DNA of 64,000 nt. It comes from DASRSS01 sp963799045. GTDB lineage: Bacteria; Actinomycetota; Actinomycetes; Mycobacteriales; Jatrophihabitantaceae. The translations under genes and the position numbers were made by a program. The notes beneath the pieces were generated by a model, which worked only from the letters and a program-made list of their open reading frames with translations, did no database searches and was not told the DNA's origin. Shown here one piece after another: positions 27,046 to 36,590 of this stretch (positions are counted from its first letter, which is position 1; every line of letters starts with the position of its first letter). The stretch covers positions 434,001 to 498,000 of the forward strand of contig CAWCVN010000001.1 in the NCBI GenBank assembly GCA_963799045.1, written 5' to 3'.

Positions 27046-28392
27046 ATGGAAAACGTGTTGCAGGCGGTCCGGGACCGCGCTGACAGCGAGGCCAAGTCGC
27101 TGGTGCGATGGGGACTGGGCCACTTGCTGCCGTACAGCGTCATGCGTGCCGCGGCCCGACGTGGTGACCTGCAGGGCCGGCTCATGCAGGCGAGCCGGAG
27201 CGGTGACCCGTTGCCGGTGTTCGAGGAGATCCGTGCTCATGGTCCGCTGTACCGCGGCCGATTCGCTTTCGTGACCGCGTCGTTGCCCGTCGTCCGCGAG
27301 GTCCTGGGCAGCAACGACTTCCGCACCGGCTTCGATCCCGGCCCGGCCGAGGGCGTGGTCGCACGCGTCTACCGGTGGGGCGCGGACACCGGCCGACTCG
27401 GGCCTCTCGAGCCCCCGTCGCTGCTGGTGACAGAGCCTCCGGATCACACTCGGTACCGCAAGCTGGTCTCGCGTGTGTTCAGCGTCCGCGCTGTGGAGCA
27501 GCTGCGTGAGCGCACCGAACAGATTGCGATCGAGTTGCTCGACGCCCTCGATGACACGCGCCCGGTCGAGATGGTCGAGGCGTACTGCACGCTGCTTCCG
27601 GTCACGGTGATCTCGGAGATCCTCGGCGTGCCGTCGAGCGAACGCTCCCGGATCCTCGCCTTCGGCGAGGCCGCCGCGCCGAGCCTGGATCTCGGCCTCG
27701 GCTGGCGGCAGTTCCGCCGCGTCGAATCCGCGCTCGCTGATTTCGACGCCTGGCTCAGCGCGCACCTCGAACGCCTGCGCGACGCGCCGGGCGAGGACCT
27801 GCTCAGCCAGCTCGTCGCCGCGCGCGAGGACGGGGTGGGCCTTGACGAGCGCGAGCTCAAGGCGACGGCCGGGCTGGTGCTGGCCGCGGGCTTCGAGACG
27901 ACGGTGAACCTGTTGAGCAACGGCATCGCCCTGCTCAGCATGCACCGGAGCCAGCTCGGGGAGCTCACCCGCGACCCGGGCGCCTGGCCGAACGCCGTCG
28001 ACGAGATCCTGCGACTGGATCCGCCGGTACTGCTCACCGGGCGGATGGCGGCGTGCGACACAACCGTGGCCGGGACGACTATCCCGCGCGGCGCGCTTGT
28101 CACGACGCTGCTGGCCGCCGCCAACCGCGACCCGGACGTCTTCACCGACCCGGGCCGGTTCGACGTCACCCGTCCGAACGCCCGCGAGCACGTCTCCTTC
28201 TCCGCCGGACGGCACTACTGCCTCGGCGCCGCGCTCGCCCGGATGGAGGGGGAGGTCGGGCTGCGGCTGCTGTTCGAGCGCTACCCCGATCTGCGCACCC
28301 TGCCCGGGTCCCGCCGCCGCGAGACTCGCATCTTGCGCGGGTACGCCACCTTGCCCGTGCGGCTGGGCGCGCGGTCGCGGGAACCGGTCTGA
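27046..28392 (+). CDS. Cytochrome P450
   Basis: A 448-residue P450. The heme-binding loop is FSAGRHYCLGAALARME with the cysteine ligand, the I-helix is LVLAAGFETTVNLLSNG (Glu in place of the more common Asp or Glu-Thr-Thr order), and the ExxR motif is DEILRLDPPV. N-terminal ATG at 27046 follows a short leader. It oxidises an unknown substrate with electrons from a ferredoxin that is not encoded nearby. Downstream is a convergent alpha/beta hydrolase gene. Confidence 0.92.
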   Translation: MENVLQAVRDRADSEAKSLVRWGLGHLLPYSVMRAAARRGDLQGRLMQASRSGDPLPVFEEIRAHGPLYRGRFAFVTASLPVVREVLGSNDFRTGFDPGPAEGVVARVYRWGADTGRLGPLEPPSLLVTEPPDHTRYRKLVSRVFSVRAVEQLRERTEQIAIELLDALDDTRPVEMVEAYCTLLPVTVISEILGVPSSERSRILAFGEAAAPSLDLGLGWRQFRRVESALADFDAWLSAHLERLRDAPGEDLLSQLVAAREDGVGLDERELKATAGLVLAAGFETTVNLLSNGIALLSMHRSQLGELTRDPGAWPNAVDEILRLDPPVLLTGRMAACDTTVAGTTIPRGALVTTLLAAANRDPDVFTDPGRFDVTRPNAREHVSFSAGRHYCLGAALARMEGEVGLRLLFERYPDLRTLPGSRRRETRILRGYATLPVRLGARSREPV

Positions 28393-28431
28393 CGGTCTGA
28401 GTGCCCGGTCGGTGGAGGACTGCGCAGCCGA

Positions 28432-29148
28432 TCAGCTGCCGCTGATGGCGTCCAGGATCGCCCGCGCGAGGTCAGCCGGGCGGGTGAACTGCGGCCAGTG
28501 GCCCGTCGGCAGGTCCATGTAGGTCACGTCGTGAATGCCGGCCAGCTCGCGGAGTCCGCCCTTGTCGATCCAGCCGTGCACGTCAGCGGAGGAGAACTCG
28601 CAGGCGATGATCGTGATCGGAACGTCGTAGCGGCGCTCGTCGGACAGCTGTTGGCGATCGCTTGCGACGTGTGCCGGGGTCGGGATCGCGCGTCGCCGGA
28701 ACGCCTCGCGCAGGACCTCGTCGAGATCGACGAGGTCCTCCGGCTCGAACACCGACCAGTCGGGCAGCGGGATCTCGCCGTCGACGACGGGAAGCTCGTC
28801 GTTGATCAGGCCACCGTGGCCGAGCGGGAACGAGTCGACGTAGACGACCCGGGCGATCTTGCCCGGCCTGGCGTCGACCGCGGCGTGGGCGATGGCGCCG
28901 CCGCCGGAATGCCCGACCAGCACGACTTTGTCGGTGCTGGTGTTGGCGTCGCCGACCAGGCAATCGATGACCGCGACGACGGCCTCGACGTGGTCGCGCA
29001 GCGTGATCTCGCGGCGGTCAGCGCTCACCGAGTCCATGCCCGGAAGGGTGAGCGGGTACGTGCGGTGGCCGGCTGCGGTGAGCGGAGGGGTCACGTCGCC
29101 CCATGACGACGCGTCGAGCCAAAAGCCCGGAATCAGAACAATCTCCAC
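28432..29148 (-). CDS. Alpha/beta hydrolase
   Basis: A 238-residue hydrolase. IVLIPGFWLDASSWGDV gives the oxyanion region, LVGHSGGGAIAHAA the nucleophile elbow (GHSGG), and LPTGHWPQFTRPADLARAI the catalytic histidine. It resembles esterase or haloalkane-dehalogenase-like proteins of the EstC type. The start at 29148 is the ATG directly before the first strand. No neighbour tells its substrate. Confidence 0.82.
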   Translation of the reverse strand: MEIVLIPGFWLDASSWGDVTPPLTAAGHRTYPLTLPGMDSVSADRREITLRDHVEAVVAVIDCLVGDANTSTDKVVLVGHSGGGAIAHAAVDARPGKIARVVYVDSFPLGHGGLINDELPVVDGEIPLPDWSVFEPEDLVDLDEVLREAFRRRAIPTPAHVASDRQQLSDERRYDVPITIIACEFSSADVHGWIDKGGLRELAGIHDVTYMDLPTGHWPQFTRPADLARAILDAISGS

Positions 29149-29216
29149 GCCGGACAGCCTAGGCCCGGGTGCCGACTACGGGCGTGAAGCACCGATCGTG
29201 GTTGATCGGTCTTTCG

Positions 29217-30026
29217 TCAGTGCAGCGGGGCGGTCAGGACGGGGCGCCGCACGTCGGCGCCCGGCCCGTCGAAGTGCCACCACTCACCCGAGTAGACGGT
29301 CAGGCCTCCGGTGGCCATCGCGGTGCGCAACACGGCGCGGTTGGCCTGCTGTGCACCGCTGATGCCTCCGGTGGCGTAGGCGTGGGCACGGGCGGTGAAG
29401 TCGTCGAAGCCGGTACCCATGTCGAGCAGGCAGTGCGCTTGCAGGTGGCGGGAGCGGGGGCAGCGGTTGCCCGGCCGTTCGGTCGCCAGGGTGACGTCCA
29501 CCGAGCGGCCGGACTCGTGACTGCGCGCGTACGGGCCCGGCTGGGCGACCCACTCCGGGTTGGGCACGATCTGCCACATCCGCAGCTGTACCGAGTGCGG
29601 CCGGTAGCAGTCCCAGAACACCAGCAGGTAGCCCTCTCGCCGCAGCCGGTTTGCGGCCACCCGCAGGCCGTGCGCCATCGAGTGATGGACCAGGCAGCGC
29701 GCGTCGATCGGATAGAGGCGGACGCCGGTGAAGTTGTCCGGGGTGGCGTAGCGCAGGTCCACGATCGCGTCCGGGACCACCGAGCGAACGTCGATCAGCC
29801 CGTCGGTGCGAGCACGGGCCGAGACCGGTGGGACCGTCGTCGCCGATGCGGTGGGTCCGGTGGGTGGCGCGCTGGGAGGCGCCGCCCCGGGGGAGCTGGG
29901 TCGGGGCGTCGGGCCCGCGGCGACCGGCGGGGCAGGTGCGGAGGCCGTCTGAGTGCGGCCCAGCGTGCAGGAACTCAGGCCGGCAAGCAGCAGCAGGGCG
30001 AGGCCCCAGCTTCGGGCGGAGCGCAT
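29217..30026 (-). CDS. M15-family D-Ala-D-Ala dipeptidase-like lipoprotein
   Basis: A 269-residue exported protein. A signal peptide with lipobox LLAGLSSC is followed by a Pro/Ala/Thr-rich linker to about residue 70. The peptidase domain has VVPDAIVDLRYATPDNFTG, DCYRPHSVQLRMW, the zinc ligands in SHESGRSVDVTLA (HxxGxxxD) and the last ligand in EWWHFDG. This is the VanX/DdpX pattern of D-alanyl-D-alanine dipeptidase. The lipoprotein form suggests cell-wall peptide turnover outside the membrane rather than vancomycin resistance; no vanHA genes lie nearby. Confidence 0.88.
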   Translation of the reverse strand: MRSARSWGLALLLLAGLSSCTLGRTQTASAPAPPVAAGPTPRPSSPGAAPPSAPPTGPTASATTVPPVSARARTDGLIDVRSVVPDAIVDLRYATPDNFTGVRLYPIDARCLVHHSMAHGLRVAANRLRREGYLLVFWDCYRPHSVQLRMWQIVPNPEWVAQPGPYARSHESGRSVDVTLATERPGNRCPRSRHLQAHCLLDMGTGFDDFTARAHAYATGGISGAQQANRAVLRTAMATGGLTVYSGEWWHFDGPGADVRRPVLTAPLH

Positions 30027-30051
30027 CCGGCCATTCTGCTCGGGACAGGGA

Positions 30052-30369
30052 TCAGTCGCGGCTGGCCGGGTAGATGGTGCTGGTCTGTCCCTCGGGGACG
30101 AACTGCACGGCAGCGGCGTTGGTCTCGTCCCACAGGAGCGGGTCCAGGTGCCACAGGTCGATCTCGACGATGTCGCCGATCATGGCGCGGATCTCGGCGG
30201 TGTCGGTGCCCTTGGTGCGGTCGATGGTGAGGTAGGTGACCCCATAGCGCTGGTAGGCACGGTCTGCCGAGTCGCCCAGCTGACGCATAAGCCGCATTTC
30301 GCGGATGATTCGCTGCGCCGCGGCCTCGAGAGCGAGGTCGTGCTCGCTGCGGTTCAGTGCTCGTGTCAT
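30052..30369 (-). CDS. Uncharacterised 105-residue protein
   Basis: Opens MTRALNRSEHDLALEAAAQR and continues with a charged helix and a strand-rich half (YGVTYLTIDRTKG, IGDIVEIDLWHLDPLLW). The amino-acid composition is that of a real soluble protein. It shares strand with the M15 peptidase gene and lies 25 bases upstream. I recognise no family; helix then beta strands with Asp-rich loops is all that can be seen. Confidence 0.55.
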   Translation of the reverse strand: MTRALNRSEHDLALEAAAQRIIREMRLMRQLGDSADRAYQRYGVTYLTIDRTKGTDTAEIRAMIGDIVEIDLWHLDPLLWDETNAAAVQFVPEGQTSTIYPASRD

Positions 30370-30731
30370 TTCTCGTGCCCCCCGGTAATGATGATGCCTT
30401 GCCCTTCTGACCTAATCAACGACCCACATTGACAGAGGTAACGTGCCCTTGATCACGAGGATTGAAGGTCGGACAGAGCACATGAAACCCGACATTCTGG
30501 CGTGGCGGGGATACCCTGCCGCGGACGGCCGACCCGCCGCGGCTGATCGTGTGGCACCGCGGCTCCGGCAGGTTCTTGGCCCGTGGAATGTGTACCTCGC
30601 GGTAGTGCCGGTCGAACGCGGCCGGATCCGCGGGCTGCTCCTAAGTCACCAGGAATCGCACCATGATCGGCACGCTACCGCCTAGTACGGCGGTGGTTGG
30701 TCGTGTCGCGCGTCAACGCAGGGGCTGTGCC
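30370..30731. other. Intergenic stretch without a convincing gene
   Basis: About 360 bases between the 105-residue protein and the EamA exporter. A plus-strand frame from the ATG at 30482 to 30685 (opening MKPDILAWRGYPAADG) is possible but has no recognisable domain, and the start of the minus-strand gene at 30369 must have its promoter here. Confidence 0.5.
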
Positions 30732-31565
30732 CTACACGGTGATCAGAACGATGGCCGTGCCCGCGAGCAGGAGTCCGGCTCGCTGCACTTTGCTGGTGTG
30801 CTCGTGCAGCAGCCCCACGGCCAGGATCACGGTCACGGCCGGGTAGAGCGAGGTCAGCACGCTGGCGAGCGACAGCAACCCGTGACGCGCGGCGAGCAGG
30901 AAGAACATGTTGGCCAGCGCGTCGCACGACCCGGCCAGCACGGTGATGGCGAGCATCTGCCCGCGGATGGCATGCATGGCACGACGCTGCCGTGCGAGCG
31001 GCACGATGACGAGAGCGGACGCGACGCGCGAGATGACCAGTGGCCACAGCCCCGAGTGGTCGCCCGCGCGCGCGAGAAAGATGAAGTAGAAGCCGAACCC
31101 GAGGCCGGCGACGCAGGCCATCATCAGGATCCGCAGGGCGATCTTGCCGTGCGGATGAGCGTCGGTGGTGCGGCTGACGAGCATGACGGCGAGGATCCCG
31201 AGCGCGATCCCGAACCAGGAACTCAGATGGGGCCGCTCGCCGACGACTACGCCGAATGCCACCGGCACGATGGCCGCGAGCACCGCGGTCACGGGGGAGA
31301 TCACGTTCATCGGGGCGACGACCATCAGGCCGTACATGATCACCACGCCGACCAGGCCGGCCAGCCCGCCCGCAACGCCGAACAGGACCACGCGGGTGTC
31401 GATCGTGCCGGGGAACAGTGGCAGCATCGCCAGCATCAGCACCGCCCCGACGGGGTAGCTGTGGAGCAGGACGGTGACCGCGGTGTGCCGCCGCGAGGCG
31501 AATGCGCCGACGAAATCGCCGAGGCCGTAGCAGATCGCTGCGGCCAGGCCCAGGACGACGCTCAT
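30732..31565 (-). CDS. EamA-family (DMT superfamily) transporter
   Basis: A 277-residue protein with ten membrane spans in two EamA repeats. Features: ICYGLGDFVGAFASRRHTAV at the first span, PVTAVLAAIVPVAFGVVVGERP closing the first repeat, and LASVLTSLYPAVTVILAVGLLHEH closing the second. Members export amino acids or other metabolites. The ATG at 31565 is the first in frame, directly before the first span. No partner gene. Confidence 0.85.
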   Translation of the reverse strand: MSVVLGLAAAICYGLGDFVGAFASRRHTAVTVLLHSYPVGAVLMLAMLPLFPGTIDTRVVLFGVAGGLAGLVGVVIMYGLMVVAPMNVISPVTAVLAAIVPVAFGVVVGERPHLSSWFGIALGILAVMLVSRTTDAHPHGKIALRILMMACVAGLGFGFYFIFLARAGDHSGLWPLVISRVASALVIVPLARQRRAMHAIRGQMLAITVLAGSCDALANMFFLLAARHGLLSLASVLTSLYPAVTVILAVGLLHEHTSKVQRAGLLLAGTAIVLITV

Positions 31566-31683
31566 GCGGCGGGTTCAGGTGGTGAAGTATCTGCGGGGTC
31601 CCTGCGATAGCGCGAAGCGCCCGCGGAGCGGATTCGTGGGGTGCTGCGGCTCACGCCTCACAGTACGAACAGCGTGGAACCGA

Positions 31684-32961
31684 TTAGCGGGCGGCCTTGA
31701 CCATCGTGAACTGCGCGACGTCGAGGTAGCCGGTCCGGAAGCCCGCCTCGCAGTACGCCAGGTACAGCGACCACATTCGCCGGAAGGTGTCGTCGAAGCC
31801 GAGTGCGCTGACCTGCGCGGAACGGGACTCGAACTTCGCGCGCCACCGGCGCAGCGTCTCCGCGTAGTGCGGGCCGAAGTGGAAGCGATCGGCAATGCGA
31901 AGCGCCGTTGCGCCGCTGATCGAGCGGCAGATCGCCTCGGGCGAGGCGATCTGCCCGCCGGGGAAGATGTACTTGCGGATCCACGTGTAGGTGTCACGGG
32001 TCTCGCGCACCGTGCGGTCGTCGTGCAGGATCGCCTGCAGGCCGAGACGACCGCCGGGGACGAGCAGCCGGTCGATCGCCGCGAAGTACTCGTGCCAGTG
32101 GTTCGCGCCGACGGCCTCGATCATCTCGACGCTGACCACCGCGTCGTAGCGACCGCTCGCCACCCGGTAGTCCTCGAGGCGGACGTCGGCGCGCCCGGGC
32201 AGCTGCGACGCTGCGATCCGCTCGCGCGCCAACCGCGCCTGCTCGGTGGAGATCGTCAGCGAGGTCACCTGGGCCCCTCGAGCCGCCGCGCGCAGTGCGA
32301 GCTCGCCCCACCCGGTGCCGATCTCGAGTACCCGGCTGCCGTGCTTCACGCCGGCGGTGTCCAGCAGGCGGTCGATCTTGCGCCGCTGGGCGTCGGCGAG
32401 CCTCTCTCCGCTGCCGGCCGGGTCGCCGTTGAACAGTGCCGACGAGTACGTCATTGACTCGTCCAGGAAGGTCTTGAACAGGTCGTTGGACAGGTCGTAG
32501 TGGTGGTGGATGTTCGCCTGCGCGCCCTCGATGGTGTTGTCGTGGTTCTCGGGCATGCGGCTGAGTACGGCATGCCGCAACCGCTGAAGCACGGCCGGCA
32601 CGAGGTCGCGGATGTTCACGGCGAACGCAGTCAGCACGCCGGTGAGGTCGTCGGTGGACCAGTCGCCGGCCATGTAGGCCTCGCCGAATCCGATCGTCCC
32701 GGTTGCACCGAGGCGCTGGAAGAACGGCTGCGGGCGGTAGAGGGTCATCTGCGGGTCGGCGCAGCCGCCGCCGCCGTAGCAGCGGCCGCCCAGCTCCCGC
32801 ACCCGCAGCGGGAGCCGCTGCGCGGCCCGGCGGAAGATCTGCCTCGCCACGGCGGCACGCACGCTCGAGTGCGGGACGGCTGCGACGTCCGGCCACCGTC
32901 TCGCGTCCACGCCCGGAACCGGTAGGACTTCGGGTTCGGAGCCCCGCACGCTGGCCATCAT
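31684..32961 (-). CDS. Cyclopropane-fatty-acyl-phospholipid synthase family methyltransferase
   Basis: A 425-residue SAM-dependent lipid methyltransferase. The N-terminal domain has FGEAYMAGDWSTDDLTGVL, the SAM site is VLEIGTGWGELALRAA, and the catalytic region has HHHYDLSNDLFKTFLD and MTYSSALF, FPGGQIASP and YLAYCEAGFRTGYLDVAQF. It uses SAM to add a methylene or methyl to unsaturated acyl chains of membrane lipids. The start at 32961 (ATGATG) has GGGAGGGTG in front. It lies 35 bases after the alpha/beta hydrolase gene and may belong to the same transcript. Confidence 0.9.
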   Translation of the reverse strand: MMASVRGSEPEVLPVPGVDARRWPDVAAVPHSSVRAAVARQIFRRAAQRLPLRVRELGGRCYGGGGCADPQMTLYRPQPFFQRLGATGTIGFGEAYMAGDWSTDDLTGVLTAFAVNIRDLVPAVLQRLRHAVLSRMPENHDNTIEGAQANIHHHYDLSNDLFKTFLDESMTYSSALFNGDPAGSGERLADAQRRKIDRLLDTAGVKHGSRVLEIGTGWGELALRAAARGAQVTSLTISTEQARLARERIAASQLPGRADVRLEDYRVASGRYDAVVSVEMIEAVGANHWHEYFAAIDRLLVPGGRLGLQAILHDDRTVRETRDTYTWIRKYIFPGGQIASPEAICRSISGATALRIADRFHFGPHYAETLRRWRAKFESRSAQVSALGFDDTFRRMWSLYLAYCEAGFRTGYLDVAQFTMVKAAR

Positions 32962-32996
32962 CACCCTCCCCGGACGTTGCTGGGCCGCTACCTCAA

Positions 32997-33698
32997 TCAG
33001 ACGACGACGCGGGCCTGCCCGGCAAGCGCCATCTCCACAAGCTTCGCAGACGACGCCCGGATGGTTCCCACATACGGCGCGTCGAGTAGGGCGCCCAGCA
33101 CGTACCCGGTGGCCAGCTCGTGCCACAGCGCGGCCCGCCGGAGCATCGCGTGCCGCTCGCCGCGCAGCCCCAGCCAGCTGACCGTCCGTGCGAGCTCGGC
33201 TGCGGCGTCTACGTAGCGCGCGGAGGCGCGGGGGTCGGTGACGTGGTCGGCCTTGCCGTGCACCACCAGCAGCCGGCGGCCGGTCATCGTGGCGACCGGG
33301 TCGTCGACTTCGAGCCACGGTGCCAGCGCGACTACGACCCGCACCGCCGGGTCGTCGGCGACGTGCACCGCGGTGCGTCCACCCATCGAGTGCCCGACGA
33401 GTGCCAGCGGGACATCCGGGAAGCGCGCGGTGAGCTCGGCGAGGGCGCCCCGGGTGTCGCCGACGGGGGAGCGCAGGTCGCCGTTCCAGCCCCGCACCTG
33501 GTAGCGCAGCCGGGCGACGGCGAGCCCGTGGGCGGCGCCGGCGCGGCGCAGGGCGCCGGCGAACGGTCGCATGCGCAGCACGGCGAGCTGTCGTGCGCGG
33601 ACGGGCGCCGTGCTGTCCTCCTGGCCGCCGTGCAGCACCAGCGCGAGGCCGCGCACGGTCCCGGACGGTGTGGCGACCTGCAGGTGCGGACCGCTCAC
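32997..33698 (-). CDS. Alpha/beta hydrolase, serine esterase-like
   Basis: A 233-residue hydrolase. LALVLHGGQEDS is the oxyanion strand, LVGHSMGGRTAVHVA the nucleophile elbow, RRLLVVHGKADHVTDPRAS the catalytic Asp region, and RGERHAMLRR the catalytic His. The start is a GTG at 33698 that overlaps the stop of the upstream TAP-like gene (GTGA), so the two hydrolases are translated together. Confidence 0.82.
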   Translation of the reverse strand: MSGPHLQVATPSGTVRGLALVLHGGQEDSTAPVRARQLAVLRMRPFAGALRRAGAAHGLAVARLRYQVRGWNGDLRSPVGDTRGALAELTARFPDVPLALVGHSMGGRTAVHVADDPAVRVVVALAPWLEVDDPVATMTGRRLLVVHGKADHVTDPRASARYVDAAAELARTVSWLGLRGERHAMLRRAALWHELATGYVLGALLDAPYVGTIRASSAKLVEMALAGQARVVV

Positions 33699-35320
33699 CG
33701 TGGACAGGTCGTGTTCTGCGGCGGCAGCGTGCCGTGCACGAGGTAGGCGTTGACGTAGTTGTCGATGCAACTGCTGCCCTGCAGGTACGACGTGTGCCCC
33801 TCCCCGTTCCAGGACAGCAGCTCGGCGTTGCCCATCGTCTTGGCCAGGTCGATCGCCCCCTGGTACGGAGTCGCCGGGTCGTTCAGGTTCCCGATCACCA
33901 GCACGGTGTGGGCGGTGTGGCCGGTCGGCTTGGACACCGGGGTGCGGTCCGGCTGCCACTCCTGACATCCGAACAGCGAGATGGCCGCCCACTTGCCGAA
34001 CATCGGGTACTCGGTGGACCACTTCTGTGCGGTCGAGCGGATCACCGCGTCGCTGGGTCCGGGCTTCTCGTCGTTGCAGCTGATCGTGAGGTTGGCGTCC
34101 ATGATGTTGCTGTAGGTGCCGTGGTAGCGCTGGTTGTACTCGTCGGCCAGCGCGAGGAGCCCCTTGCCGTCGCCGTTCTTGGCCTCGATGAGGGCGGTGC
34201 CCAGCGTGTGCCAGGACGACTTCGAGTACAGCGCGTCCAGGACGCCGGTGAGCGCGAGGGAGCTGGTGACCCGGCGGGTCTCTGCCGGGTCGCTGGTGCT
34301 CAGCGGGTGCTGGTTCGCGGCCGCGACGATGCTGTAGACCGCCTGCCGCGGGTTGCCCAGTGACGAGCACGGGCTCTGTGACGTGCAGTAGCTCGCGAAC
34401 TGGTCGAATGCCTTCTCGAAGCCGTCGATCTGGTCGGCGAACTGCTTGATGCCGGACGTGAGCGGGTCGACCGCCCCGTCCAGCACAGCCACCCGGATCT
34501 TGCCGGGGAACAGGTGGGCGTACGTGGCCCCGAGTTCGGTGCCGTAGGAGAAGCCCAGGTAGTTCATCTGCGCGTCGCCGACGGCTTGCCGGATGAGATC
34601 CATGTCTCGTGCGGTGTTGACGGTGTTGAACTGGGCCAGCGCGGGCCCGTACTTGGTGCTGCACTCCTGGGCGACGTTCGCGGCGAGTTGCTTGGCCCGC
34701 GCGAAGCCGGCCGGGGTCAGCACGTCGGGTGACTCGGCGTTGAGCTGATCCTTCTGGCTGTCGCTGATGCAGTTGATCGGGCTGGACAGCTGGACGCCGC
34801 GCGGGTCGAAGCCGACGAGGTCGAAGTTCTGCAGGATGGTCGGCGATATCTGGCTGAGCAGGCCGAGCGCGAGCTCCACGCCCGACCCGCCGGGGCCGCC
34901 CGGGTTGACCAGCAGCGAGCCGACCCCGTTGGTGTCCTGCGAGTCGTGCACCCGCACCAGCTGCAGCGAGATCTGCGTGCCGTTCGGGTGCGCGTAGTCC
35001 AGGGGGACCTGCAGCCGGGCGCAGCCGTAGCTGAGCTTGCCGCGCAGGGCGGCCGGGACCGGGATCGACGCGCTGGAGAACAGCTGGGTGCAGTCGCTGA
35101 ACGTGATCGGCTGCCGGGTCGGCTCGGCGGTCGACGCCGAGGGCGGTGTCGACGGCGTGGGGCCCGAGGTGGGGCCGGACGCGGAGGTGGTGCCGTTGCC
35201 GGGCAGGGTGGTGGCGCCGCTGCCGGAGAGGGTCTGGGTGCAGGCGGTCAGCATCATGAGAAGTGCCGCCGCGCCGGCGGCGGCACGCAGTGATCGCGCG
35301 CGGAGAGGAGACAGGGGCAC
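33695..35320 (-). CDS. Secreted tripeptidyl aminopeptidase-like alpha/beta hydrolase (lipoprotein)
   Basis: A 541-residue exported hydrolase of the Streptomyces SlpD/SlpE (TAP) family. It has a signal peptide with lipobox MMLTACTQ, a Ser/Thr/Pro-rich linker, LLVNPGGPGGSGVE (oxyanion), FDLVGFDPRGVQLSSPI, the nucleophile in YLGFSYGTELGATYAH, and the C-terminal TAP domain VLVIGNLNDPATPYQGA with the catalytic His in GEGHTSYLQGSSCIDNYVNAYL. It probably trims extracellular peptides. The GTG at 35320 gives a normal signal peptide; a GTG nine bases upstream is an alternative. Confidence 0.9.
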   Translation of the reverse strand: MPLSPLRARSLRAAAGAAALLMMLTACTQTLSGSGATTLPGNGTTSASGPTSGPTPSTPPSASTAEPTRQPITFSDCTQLFSSASIPVPAALRGKLSYGCARLQVPLDYAHPNGTQISLQLVRVHDSQDTNGVGSLLVNPGGPGGSGVELALGLLSQISPTILQNFDLVGFDPRGVQLSSPINCISDSQKDQLNAESPDVLTPAGFARAKQLAANVAQECSTKYGPALAQFNTVNTARDMDLIRQAVGDAQMNYLGFSYGTELGATYAHLFPGKIRVAVLDGAVDPLTSGIKQFADQIDGFEKAFDQFASYCTSQSPCSSLGNPRQAVYSIVAAANQHPLSTSDPAETRRVTSSLALTGVLDALYSKSSWHTLGTALIEAKNGDGKGLLALADEYNQRYHGTYSNIMDANLTISCNDEKPGPSDAVIRSTAQKWSTEYPMFGKWAAISLFGCQEWQPDRTPVSKPTGHTAHTVLVIGNLNDPATPYQGAIDLAKTMGNAELLSWNGEGHTSYLQGSSCIDNYVNAYLVHGTLPPQNTTCPR

Positions 35321-35361
35321 GACGAGCACGGTACCCGGCGCGGCTGAGCGCCCGGACCGGC

Positions 35362-36588
35362 TCAGCGTGAGGCGAGGTGTTCCAGTACCAGCGCCTGCAC
35401 CTCGCCCATCACGAACCCCAGCACGGCGCCGACGGTGATCAGGATCCACTCGTCCTGTTCGAACGCGGGACGGATCAATGCCTCGAACTGCTGCTCGTCC
35501 AGCTGCTGCATCTTCTGCACGAGCAGGTTCTGGACGTCCATGCTCTCGCGCGCGTAGTCGGCGACGTAGCGCATCGTCTCGGGGAGGCGCTCGACCACCT
35601 TGGCGCTGATCGTCCGCTTGAGCTCGCGGTAGCGGGCCGTGCCGATGGTGATCGCGACGAGCGGTCTGGCCGGGCCGGCGCTGCGGTCGAGCGCCGCCTG
35701 GACGTGTCGCGTGACCAGCGCGAAGACCCGGTCCGAGAGCGGGCCGGTGATGATCGCCTCGATCACCTTGTGGGCGGTGATCACCTCGTCGGCGATGAGC
35801 TTGCCGTAGTCCGCGGCGACCTCTTGGCGGCGCCGGAGGAACAAGCCCTGGTACTCGATGCCGAGGACGCGCACCGGTCGTTTCGGGTGGAAGATCATCT
35901 TGAGGGCCAGCCAGTCGGTCGACCAGCCGACGACCAGGCCGAACGCTGGCATGATCAACGGCTCGTGGAACAGCAGCCAGAGCGCCAGCTGCAGACATCC
36001 CAGGATCGTGCCGAACCAGATCCCGGAGCGGGCGATGAACCGGAACTCCTTGTGTCCGGCCTGCTGGAACATCCGGTTGAGCAGTTCCTTGTCGGCCATG
36101 AGGTTCGTGATGACCATGCCCTTGAGATCGAATACCGCCTCGACGTCGCGCTGGATGTCGGCAAGGACCGACCGGACGATCCCGGGCAGCTCGGCCTGCA
36201 CGCGGGCGACGGTGAGCCGGCGCACGGCGGCGGGCAGCGCCTCCCACAGTCCGGGCTGGAACTCGGCGATGACCTCGCCGATGATGTCTGAGGTCGCGCG
36301 GCGCATCGGCTCGTCCATCTCGCTTGCGATCCGGTCCGGGTCCAGCCGCGAGATCACGTCGCTCGCGGAGATGAGGTCCCGTGTCATCGTGTCGACCGCG
36401 ATGCTGGCCATCCGGGCCGCGCGGCGGGGGACGATGCCCTGCCAGCCGAGCCGCAGACGGCCCAGACGCACGCCGAGGAACTCCAGCGGCCGGAACATCA
36501 TCCGGATAGCGACGAGCTTGGTGACGTAGCCGATGATCGCCGCGACGATCGGAATGGAGATGATGACCAGATCGTGGACGACGCCCAT
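35362..36588 (-). CDS. DUF445 family membrane protein
   Basis: A 408-residue protein with an N-terminal membrane span (LVIISIPIVAAIIGYVTKLVA), the DUF445 marker IRMMFRPLEFLGVRLGRL and LGWQGIVPRRAARMA, a central pair of membrane segments around LALWLLFHEPLIMPAFGLVVGWSTDWLALKMIFHP, and a C-terminal span. The motif pairs IRMMFRP and LKMIFHP mark the family's internal repeat. Function unknown. It begins two bases after the stop of the Abi-alpha-like gene, so the two form an operon. Confidence 0.85.
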   Translation of the reverse strand: MGVVHDLVIISIPIVAAIIGYVTKLVAIRMMFRPLEFLGVRLGRLRLGWQGIVPRRAARMASIAVDTMTRDLISASDVISRLDPDRIASEMDEPMRRATSDIIGEVIAEFQPGLWEALPAAVRRLTVARVQAELPGIVRSVLADIQRDVEAVFDLKGMVITNLMADKELLNRMFQQAGHKEFRFIARSGIWFGTILGCLQLALWLLFHEPLIMPAFGLVVGWSTDWLALKMIFHPKRPVRVLGIEYQGLFLRRRQEVAADYGKLIADEVITAHKVIEAIITGPLSDRVFALVTRHVQAALDRSAGPARPLVAITIGTARYRELKRTISAKVVERLPETMRYVADYARESMDVQNLLVQKMQQLDEQQFEALIRPAFEQDEWILITVGAVLGFVMGEVQALVLEHLASR

Positions 36589-36590
36589 CG

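Noticed and set aside
35343..35366. Hairpin GCTGAGC/GCTCAGC as terminator of the DUF445 gene
   Set aside because: Stem of only seven pairs overlapping the stop codon and no U tract.
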